NCBI GenBank assembly: GCA_027346925.1
Contig: DAIERH010000168.1
Span: 1-5,414, forward strand
Length of the DNA: 5,414 nucleotides
Direction: 5' to 3'
Source of the DNA: Geobacter sp.
GTDB lineage: Bacteria > Desulfobacterota > Desulfuromonadia > Geobacterales > Pseudopelobacteraceae
In this document: piece by piece, positions 1 through 5,414 of the stretch
How positions within the stretch are numbered: the first letter of the stretch is position 1
Layout of the letters: each line of letters opens with the position of its first letter
The notes under the pieces: model-generated
Databases searched by the model: none
The model's input: the letters and a program-made list of their open reading frames with translations, nothing else
What the model was told of the DNA's origin: nothing
Made by a program: the position numbers and the translations under genes

Positions 1-636
1 TCCGTTCGACCTTGCGGCGTGTAAGCTTGCCATCGGTGTCGATGAACAGGCGCATCACCATCTCGGGATTCTTGCTGGAGTAGCTGATGGTCTCGCGAAA
101 GGCGTCCTTCAGGCGCGACTGGATATAGGCGGTGTAGTCGCTCCCTGCTTCCTTGCCGCTGCCGGCCGGCATGCCCGCCCTGCCGCTGCCGGATGACTTC
201 ACCTTTTTTTGCAGCCGCGCCAGGGCTGCCGACTCGGCCTGGGCCTCGGCCTTGTTCTCCAGCTTGGCGATTCGTTCGGCAAAGGCGGAGGATTCCCGCG
301 CGGTCTCATTTCCCCTGGACGCCGCCACGGCCGGTTTGGTTGCCTTTGCCCTGGCGTCAGGTTTCGGCGGTGCCGGCAGGGTCATGGGGCCCTCCGGTGC
401 GGTGGGGGGCGGGGGCGCCTGCTCCGCGTCGTTCCCTTTTTGGGTGGGGCTGCCGGCCCGGGGGGAGGCCACCGGCAGGTTGACCACATCCACGTAGTAG
501 GTCTCCTGCAGGTGCATGTCTTCGGGAGCATGACGGCTCCACCAGATCACCAACAAAAAAACCGCCAGGTGGATGGCGGTGGAACAGATGAAACTGACAC
601 CCAGGCCGGTGTCTGCTGGAGCCTGCCGGGAGATCA

Positions 637-637
<1 letters not shown>
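1..637 (-). CDS. TolA/TonB-like periplasm-spanning protein, 3' end beyond window
   Basis: Third component of the Tol envelope system: an inner-membrane anchored protein that carries TolQR motor motion across the periplasm towards TolB and Pal. The window holds the first 212 codons. Visible layout: cytoplasmic N-terminus; one membrane segment at about residues 12-33 (rich in V, L, F, I and ending in WW); a Pro/Ala-rich spacer at about 55-106 with a PPPP run at 75-78; a short charged helix at about 111-147 (Ala, Glu, Lys, Arg); a Gly/Ser hinge at 148-166; then the start of a TonB/TolA C-terminal-like fold, with DYTAYIQSRLKDAF (167-180) and RLFIDTDGKLTRRKVER (196-212). The ATG overlaps the tolR stop by one base (TAATG) with no clear Shine-Dalgarno, suggesting translational coupling. 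The helix is far shorter than domain II of E. coli TolA. It could equally be named a TonB C-terminal domain protein, so I give no symbol. Its position after tolQR favours the TolA role. Confidence 0.85.
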
Positions 638-1050
<413 letters not shown>

Positions 1051-1053
1051 GGC

Positions 1054-1728
1054 TTATTTCCCCGCTATGTTACGCTGCACGATGTTGAGGAACTCTGTGG
1101 AGAAGCTGTCCATTCCCTTGACCAGCACCCGGATCTTGTGCTGGAAGTGGTTGTAGGCGATGACCGCCGGGATCGCCGCCGCGAGGCCCGCAGCCGTGTT
1201 GACGAGCGCCTCGGCGATCCCCGGCGCCACCGTGACGATCGAGGTCGAACCCGAGGCCGCGATCGCGTGGAACGTCGTCATGATCCCCCACACCGTGCCG
1301 AACAGCCCGATGAAGGGGGAGGTGGAGCCGGTGGTGGCCAGGAAGGTGGTGTATTTTTCCAGGCGGGTGATCTCGGAGTTGGTGGCGCGGCGCAGGGCGC
1401 GGGAGACGTTTTCGATGCCCCCCAGATCGGTGCTGAGGATACTGCTGTCGGCCCTCCCCTCGCCCCCTTCGACCACCTTCTTCAATTCGCCATACCCCTC
1501 GTTGAATAACACCGTCAAAGGGGAGTTGAGAAAGCGGTCGGCCTGGGAGGCAATGGCGTCAAAGCGCTTGGATTTCCAGAAAAAGTCCATGAAGCGTTCC
1601 GATTCGCTGTTGGCGCGGTGGATCTGGAAGAGCTTGAACAGGATGATGGCCCAGGAGACCACTGAAAAAAAGATCAGGATCAGCAGGACGATCTTGACGA
1701 TGATGCCGGCGCTGGTTAACAAGGCCAC
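1054..1728 (-). CDS. tolQ: TolQ, inner-membrane motor subunit (GTG start)
   Basis: MotA/TolQ/ExbB-family proton-channel protein of 224 residues (E. coli TolQ is 230). It forms the multimeric stator that surrounds TolR and powers the TolA-like partner. Membrane helices are at about 8-31, 130-156 and 164-193, with a large cytoplasmic loop between the first two. Family signatures are SPFIGLFGTVWGIMTTFHAI at 137-156 and APGIAEALVNTAAGLAAAIP at 168-187. They contain T145 and T178, which match by number the pore threonines of E. coli TolQ. The longest reading frame begins at a GTG at 1737, but that codon overlaps the GGAGG at 1737-1741. The GTG at 1728 sits 8 bases after this Shine-Dalgarno and is the better start. 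It is the first gene of the tol operon, preceded by a promoter candidate. ExbB is the main alternative family assignment. Confidence 0.94.
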   Translation of the reverse strand: MALLTSAGIIVKIVLLILIFFSVVSWAIILFKLFQIHRANSESERFMDFFWKSKRFDAIASQADRFLNSPLTVLFNEGYGELKKVVEGGEGRADSSILSTDLGGIENVSRALRRATNSEITRLEKYTTFLATTGSTSPFIGLFGTVWGIMTTFHAIAASGSTSIVTVAPGIAEALVNTAAGLAAAIPAVIAYNHFQHKIRVLVKGMDSFSTEFLNIVQRNIAGK

Positions 1729-1736
1729 GAAAAGCA

Positions 1737-1741
1737 CCTCC
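1737..1741 (-). promoter_or_regulatory. Shine-Dalgarno GGAGG of tolQ
   Basis: On the minus strand GGAGG is followed by 8 bases (TGCTTTTC) and then GTG at 1728. It decides the tolQ start, because the upstream in-frame GTG at 1737 uses the last base of this motif and has no ribosome site of its own. Confidence 0.85.
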
Positions 1742-1763
1742 GAGAGTTGAATTCAAGGGTCAA

Positions 1764-1792
1764 AAACTAGTCCGATCAAGTAATCAAGTCAA
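1764..1792 (-). promoter_or_regulatory. Sigma70-like promoter of the tol operon
   Basis: Minus-strand TTGACT at 1787-1792 matches five of six bases of the -35 consensus. It is followed by a 17-base spacer and TAGTTT at 1764-1769, a weak -10 (first two bases and the last match). Transcription would start near 1757, giving a leader of roughly 30 bases before the tolQ GTG. The site lies in the gap between the nitrilase gene and tolQ, where an operon promoter is expected. A tandem ACTTGAT repeat (1775-1781 and 1783-1789) overlaps the -35 and spacer. Confidence 0.5.
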
Positions 1793-1815
1793 GCCGAAAA
1801 TTTGCCGGGACAACT

Positions 1816-2595
1816 TCAGTACAACTCCGGCCGGCGGTCGTTGAAGCAGGGTATCTGGGCGCGCCAGTCTGCCATGGCCCGCATGTCCAGGGGGGCGACA
1901 AGCTCACGTTCCTCCTCGCCCGCTTCGGCCAGCACCTCCCCTTTGGGATCGACAATCATGCTCATGCCGAACAGGTCCAGCTTGCCGATCGGGCCGCAGG
2001 CGTTGCACGCCACCACGAAGAGTTGGTTTTCGATGGCCCGTGCCCTGACCAGGGTCCGCCAGTGTTCCTGGCGCGGCTTGGGCCACTGGGCCGGCACGCA
2101 GATCACCCGTGCCCCCTCCAGGGCCAGGCGGCGGGAGAGCTCCGGGAAACGCAGGTCGTAGCAGATGATCACCCCCACCTTGCCCAGGGAGGTGTCGGCC
2201 AGGAGCCACGAATCGCCGGCGGCGAAGGCCCGGTCCTCACCCAGCAGGGAGAAGAGGTGCATCTTGCGGTAGATCCCGGCCAGCCTGCCGTTGTCGGCCA
2301 GGAACACGGTGTTGAAGACCTTGGCATCGCCGTCCGGCTCGGGCATGCTGCCGCAGATGACCAGCTTCAGCGAGCGGGAGATTTCCAGCAGTTCATCCAC
2401 GATCCCCTGGGTCCGCAGGGCCAGTTCGTTCAGGTTCCGGTAGGAGAAGCCGCTGGACCACATCTCCGGCAGTACGGCAAGCTGCGCCCCCCGCTCGGCG
2501 GCGCGGCTGAGCGCCCCACGGACGTAGGCCAGGTTGGCGTCCACGTCCCCCTGTTTGACGTTGAATTGGATGGCTGCTGCGTGAATTGGATTCAT
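1816..2595 (-). CDS. Nitrilase-superfamily amidohydrolase (omega-amidase-like)
   Basis: Carbon-nitrogen hydrolase of 259 residues, the normal size for the single-domain branch. The catalytic Glu-Lys-Cys triad is complete: E44 in LAVLPEMWSSGF, K111 in YRKMHLF and C145 in VIICYDLRFPEL; E120 fits the second conserved glutamate. The YRKMHLF and CYDLRFPEL blocks resemble the Nit2/YafV group, whose members hydrolyse alpha-keto acid amides such as 2-oxoglutaramate, a repair or salvage role in glutamine metabolism. The substrate is inferred from this resemblance only. No signal peptide or membrane segment is present, so it should be cytosolic. The ATG is 12 bases after the ftsK stop, and an AGGTGAGG Shine-Dalgarno overlaps that stop, indicating cotranscription with ftsK. 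No convincing terminator follows it. Other nitrilase-fold activities (N-carbamoyl hydrolase, deaminated glutathione amidase) remain possible. Confidence 0.9.
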   Translation of the reverse strand: MNPIHAAAIQFNVKQGDVDANLAYVRGALSRAAERGAQLAVLPEMWSSGFSYRNLNELALRTQGIVDELLEISRSLKLVICGSMPEPDGDAKVFNTVFLADNGRLAGIYRKMHLFSLLGEDRAFAAGDSWLLADTSLGKVGVIICYDLRFPELSRRLALEGARVICVPAQWPKPRQEHWRTLVRARAIENQLFVVACNACGPIGKLDLFGMSMIVDPKGEVLAEAGEEERELVAPLDMRAMADWRAQIPCFNDRRPELY

Positions 2596-2605
2596 GGCAC
2601 TTATA

Positions 2606-2613
2606 CCTCACCT
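2606..2613 (-). promoter_or_regulatory. Shine-Dalgarno of the nitrilase gene overlapping the ftsK stop
   Basis: Minus-strand AGGTGAGG contains the ftsK TGA (2608-2610) and ends 10 bases before the nitrilase ATG. Ribosomes ending ftsK translation would lie on this site, so coupling of the two genes is likely. Confidence 0.65.
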
Positions 2614-4959
2614 GGTCAGTTGCGAATTGAGATAGGCGTTGATGATGTCCGTGTAGATCTCGCGCGGCTTGCTGGTGCCGTCGCTGGGGGCGACCATCCC
2701 CTCCCGCTCCATCATCTCGATGATGCGGGCGGCCCGGTTGTAGCCGATGCGCAGGCGGCGCTGCACCATGGAGATGCTGGCCTGGCGGGTCTCGGCCACC
2801 AGGCGCAGGGCATCCTCCCAGCGCTCATCCTGTTCCTCGTCCCCGTCGTCGCCACCCCTGTCGTCCGGGTCCTTCATCTCCAGGATCGATTTCTCGTACA
2901 CCGGCTTGCCCTGCTTCTTGAGGAAATCCACTACCCGCTGCACCTCGGCGTCCGAGACAAAGGCGCCGTGGATGCGTTGGAGCCGCGACGTTCCCGGCGG
3001 CATGTAGAGCATGTCCCCGGCCCCCAGGAGGCTCTCGGCGCCGTTGCAGTCCAGGATGGTGCGGGAGTCCACCTTGGAGGAGACCTGGAAGGAGATGCGC
3101 GACGGCATGTTGGCCTTGATCAGGCCGGTGATCACGTCCACCGAGGGGCGCTGGGTGGCCAGGATCAGGTGGATGCCCGAGGCGCGGGCCTTCTGGGCCA
3201 GACGGGCGATATGCTCCTCCACCTCGCGGCCGGCCACCATCATCAGGTCGGCCAACTCGTCCACGATCACCACGATGTAGGGGAGGTGCTTGTGCTCCAA
3301 CTCCTCGCTGTCGTCCAACACAAAGGGGAGCGGATCGTCGGCCACGCCGCCCCCCTCCTCGACGATCTCCTCCAACTCCTCGATGATCTCCGCCTCGGGG
3401 ACGGCGTTCACCTCTTCCTGCTCCAGGGCCTCGCCGGCCAGCTTGCGGTTGTAGGACTCGATGTTGCGCACACCCTTGTCGGCCATCAGGCGGTACCGCT
3501 GTTCCATCTCGTTGACCGCCCATTTCAGGGCCAGGGAGGCCTTCTTGGGTTCTGTCACCACCGGCAGGAGCAGGTGCGGGATCCCCTCGTACATGGAGAA
3601 TTCCAGCATCTTGGGATCGACCATGATCATGCGCACGTCCTGGGGGGTGGCGGTGTAGAGGAGCGACAGGATCATGGTGTTGATGGAGACAGACTTGCCG
3701 GAACCGGTGGAGCCGGCCACCAGCAGGTGCGGTGCCTTGGCCAGGTCGGTCACCACCGGCAGGCCGGCGATGTCCTTGCCCAGGGCCATGGGGAGCTTCA
3801 TCCTGTTGGTGTGGAACTCCTCGCAGTTGAAGATCTCCCGCAGGAAGACCATGTCGCGGTCGCGGTTGGGGACCTCGATCCCCACCACCCCCTTGCCGGG
3901 GATGGGGGCCACGATGCGGATCGACATGGCCTGCAGTGCCATGGTCAGGTCGTCGGACAGGCCGGCGATCTTGCTGATCTTGATCCCCGGCGCCGGGGAA
4001 TACTCGTACATGGTGATGACCGGGCCGGGACAGATCTCCACCACCTCGCCGTCGATGCCGTAGTCCTTGAGTTTCTTCTCCAGCAGGCGTGCGTTCATGG
4101 TCAGGGCGTCCCGGTCCAGGGTGCGCTCGCTGGCCGGCGGCTGGTCCAGCAGGTTGAAGGGGGGGGTACGGAAGTCCCCCTCGGCCTTGATGAACTCGAA
4201 GGCCTCCTGCACCGCGGCCGTCTTGGCGGCCTCTTTCTTCTTGTCCTTCTCCTTCTTGAAAACATTGGGACGGGCCGGTGCCGGGGCAGCCGGCTTGATG
4301 ACCGGCCCGCTGGCCACGGCAGGTACCGGCAGCCCTTCTTTCTTGGCTTTCTCGCGCCGCTGTTCTTCACGCACATGGGCGTTGCGCTCCCGCCAGGCGG
4401 CCCACTTGAGCTTGAGGGTCTCCAGCCACCAGCCGGCAAACAGCACAAAGGAGAAGCGGGACAGGATCATGATCGAGGCCGCCAGGAGCGGCAGCAGGAG
4501 CAGCATGGCGCCGGTGGGGCCGACCATGGCCTTCAGCAGGCGCACGGTGACCACACCGATGGCGCCGCCGGTGGGTATCTGCTGGCCCAGGAAATCGGTC
4601 TTGTCGCGGAAAAAGGCGAACAGCGCGGAGAGGGAAAACACCAGCCCGCCGAAGGCCAGGAGCTTGTAGGAGCGCAGGCGGATCTCCTTGAAGCGGAACA
4701 GGGTGTAGGCCATGTTCAGGAACGCGATGGGGATCAGGTAGGAGGCCAGGCCGAAGGAGATGAAGAACAGGTCGGCCACCTGCGCCCCCAGGCGGCCCCC
4801 AAGGTTGCGGATGCCCCCCTCGCTGGAGTAGCTGTTCCAAGAGACGTCGGTGGCGTTGAAGGTCAAAAACGCCAGCAGGATGAAGACGCCGACCGTGGCC
4901 AGCGCCATCCCCTGCAACTCCTTGGTCATCTTTTCTTTTTTTACTTCTTCCGCGCTCAT
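2608..4959 (-). CDS. ftsK: FtsK/SpoIIIE-family septal DNA translocase
   Basis: ATP-driven double-stranded DNA pump at the division septum that clears and aligns chromosome termini; 783 residues, nearer SpoIIIE than the 1,329-residue E. coli FtsK because the linker is short. Membrane helices lie at about 17-34, 63-85, 98-117 and 149-178. A Lys-rich and then Ala/Pro-rich linker covers about 180-265. The alpha part of the motor follows, then the RecA-like beta part with Walker A GSTGSGKS (416-423), Walker B VVIVDEL with D567/E568, and ILATQRPSVDVITG (599-612). An acidic tether (about 697-715) leads to the winged-helix gamma domain (about 712-775, SISMVQRRLRIGYNRAARII) that in relatives reads polar DNA signals. 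An acidic insertion at about 510-556 lies between the Walker motifs. The ATG has an AAGGAA 11 bases upstream (4971-4976), a slightly long spacing. The gene is probably cotranscribed with the nitrilase gene. Confidence 0.97.
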   Translation of the reverse strand: MSAEEVKKEKMTKELQGMALATVGVFILLAFLTFNATDVSWNSYSSEGGIRNLGGRLGAQVADLFFISFGLASYLIPIAFLNMAYTLFRFKEIRLRSYKLLAFGGLVFSLSALFAFFRDKTDFLGQQIPTGGAIGVVTVRLLKAMVGPTGAMLLLLPLLAASIMILSRFSFVLFAGWWLETLKLKWAAWRERNAHVREEQRREKAKKEGLPVPAVASGPVIKPAAPAPARPNVFKKEKDKKKEAAKTAAVQEAFEFIKAEGDFRTPPFNLLDQPPASERTLDRDALTMNARLLEKKLKDYGIDGEVVEICPGPVITMYEYSPAPGIKISKIAGLSDDLTMALQAMSIRIVAPIPGKGVVGIEVPNRDRDMVFLREIFNCEEFHTNRMKLPMALGKDIAGLPVVTDLAKAPHLLVAGSTGSGKSVSINTMILSLLYTATPQDVRMIMVDPKMLEFSMYEGIPHLLLPVVTEPKKASLALKWAVNEMEQRYRLMADKGVRNIESYNRKLAGEALEQEEVNAVPEAEIIEELEEIVEEGGGVADDPLPFVLDDSEELEHKHLPYIVVIVDELADLMMVAGREVEEHIARLAQKARASGIHLILATQRPSVDVITGLIKANMPSRISFQVSSKVDSRTILDCNGAESLLGAGDMLYMPPGTSRLQRIHGAFVSDAEVQRVVDFLKKQGKPVYEKSILEMKDPDDRGGDDGDEEQDERWEDALRLVAETRQASISMVQRRLRIGYNRAARIIEMMEREGMVAPSDGTSKPREIYTDIINAYLNSQLTR

Positions 4960-4997
4960 GTAAATCGAGGTTCCTTGAAGGGTGGATAAACGTGGCT

Positions 4998-5027
4998 ATA
5001 TTACCCGCAATCGGAGGGGGGAGGCAA
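4998..5027 (-). promoter_or_regulatory. Candidate ftsK promoter
   Basis: Minus-strand TTGCCT (5022-5027, four of six matches to the -35 consensus), an 18-base spacer that includes most of a C-rich run, and TAATAT (4998-5003, four of six for the -10). Transcription would begin near 4990, leaving a leader of about 30 bases. It is the best sigma70-like pair I can find in the spacer, but the match is modest. Confidence 0.35.
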
Positions 5028-5044
5028 AGGAAAAATGGGGAGGT

Positions 5045-5112
5045 GGATGTGAACAGCTTGCGGGCGTGTTCCAGCCCCATCTGCTCCATTCGGAACTTCA
5101 AGCCAGCCAGAG
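5045..5112 (-). other. Protein-like stretch in the ftsK leader, possible gene remnant
   Basis: On the minus strand, an open frame entered from an ATG at 5158 passes through the palindrome and reads TLAGLKFRMEQMGLEHARKL just after it. The balanced residue mix and amphipathic look resemble real protein more than spacer. The frame then turns low-complexity and runs into the ftsK start in another phase, so it is not a normal gene. No family is recognised. It may be a fossil of a lost gene, part of a non-coding repeat, or chance in GC-rich DNA. A short inverted repeat (GTTCC at 5068-5072, GGAAC at 5092-5096) lies inside it. Confidence 0.2.
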
Positions 5113-5144
5113 TTTTAAACCCCTCGAATTCGAGGGGTTTAAAA
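5113..5144. repeat. Perfect 32-bp palindrome, possible terminator or protein-binding site
   Basis: Sixteen bases on each side of the centre (5128/5129) are exact reverse complements with no spacer: TTTTAAACCCCTCGAA is the left arm. As RNA it would fold into a hairpin with a CCCCTCG/CGAGGGG core, a tight AATT loop and A/T-rich outer arms. It lies 84 bases after the hsdR stop and about 150 bases before ftsK, where a terminator of the restriction operon would be useful. Only three T residues follow the GC core before the A run on either strand, so it is not a textbook intrinsic terminator. A dimeric-protein operator or a dispersed palindromic repeat are the alternatives. Confidence 0.8.
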
Positions 5145-5228
5145 TCCGGGTTATGCAACTACTCCCAAATAGCTAAAATTAGAATGTATCCCGATTTTTC
5201 AACCAATACCCATTGAGATTACCCGTTT

Positions 5229-5414
5229 TTATTGCACAGACCACCCCGTACACAGCGCTTGCGCCTGCTTCAGCACCAACTCCACGGCGTCATCCTGCTT
5301 ATCCGGTGGATACTTCCATTTCCGCAAGGTCCGCCGCACCAAGTTGCGCAGCTTGGCCCGCACACTCTCGCGTACCTGCCAGTCAACCGAGGTACTATCC
5401 CGCAGCTTCTCGGT
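5229..5414 (-). CDS. hsdR: Type I restriction enzyme HsdR, C-terminal 61 residues
   Basis: The 3' end of the motor/nuclease subunit of a type I restriction-modification enzyme; the rest lies beyond base 5414. The visible residues include SVDWQVRESVRAKLRNLVRR, then LRKWKYPPDKQDDAVELVLK and a final ALCTGWSVQ before TAA. The pattern of an S-V-D-W block, an R-E-S-V-R-A-K-L-R helix, a Y-P-P-D-K turn and a closing helix with L-C-x-x-W is that of the helical C-terminal region of HsdR proteins, which contacts the HsdM/HsdS methylase core. The nuclease and helicase domains are not in view, so activity cannot be judged. The natural ending and intact stop argue against truncation at this end. hsdM and hsdS would be expected beyond the right edge. 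Confidence 0.85.
   Translation of the reverse strand, partial: TEKLRDSTSVDWQVRESVRAKLRNLVRRTLRKWKYPPDKQDDAVELVLKQAQALCTGWSVQ

Noticed and set aside
1793..1815. Imperfect inverted repeat CCGGCAAATTTTCGG after the nitrilase stop as a terminator
   Set aside because: Only three outer pairs plus a few A-T pairs form, with mismatches and no T-run after the stem, so it is too weak to call.
2023..4989. A 988-codon open frame on the plus strand across ftsK and the nitrilase gene
   Set aside because: It is antisense to two well-supported genes, is rich in His, Gly, Gln and Val with low-complexity runs, and has no recognisable domain. GC-rich codon bias in the real genes keeps stops out of this opposing frame.
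4367..5158. A 263-codon minus-strand frame starting upstream of ftsK and overlapping its 5' part
   Set aside because: From about 4960 onward it is an out-of-phase shadow of ftsK with Pro/Arg/His-rich sequence. Only the first part upstream of ftsK was kept, as a possible remnant.

Overview
The window is GC-rich, compact and coded entirely on the minus strand, so transcription runs from high to low coordinates. Reading that way it holds the 3' end of a type I restriction gene (hsdR), a 268-bp spacer with a perfect 32-bp palindrome, a complete ftsK, a nitrilase-family amidohydrolase, and then tolQ, tolR and the first 212 codons of a TolA/TonB-like gene that leaves the window at base 1. The Tol genes and an ftsK with four membrane segments point to a Gram-negative bacterium. 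The ftsK, nitrilase, tolQRA order and the protein character suggest Desulfuromonadales (Geobacter-like). That placement is inference; nothing in the window is diagnostic of a species.

Region 1 (1-1728) is the start of a tol-pal type operon. tolQ and tolR are separated by 3 bases, and tolR overlaps the TolA-like gene by one base (TAATG). TolQ and TolR form the proton-driven inner-membrane motor, and the TolA-like protein carries its output across the periplasm; tolB and pal would be expected just past base 1. A sigma70-like promoter at 1764-1792 sits in the 87-base gap before tolQ.

Region 2 (1816-4959) holds ftsK (DNA translocase for chromosome segregation at the septum) followed 12 bases later by a nitrilase-family amidase. 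The amidase's Shine-Dalgarno sequence overlaps the ftsK stop codon, so the two are probably cotranscribed. A weak promoter candidate lies at 4998-5027 ahead of ftsK. Division (FtsK) and outer-membrane constriction (Tol) genes are therefore next to each other.

Region 3 (4960-5414) is the spacer and the last 61 codons of hsdR. It joins accessory defence DNA to core division genes. The bases next to the hsdR stop are visibly more AT-rich than the rest, and the spacer contains the palindrome and a short stretch that reads like a protein fragment. I see no complete new system here; the unexplained signals are in this spacer.
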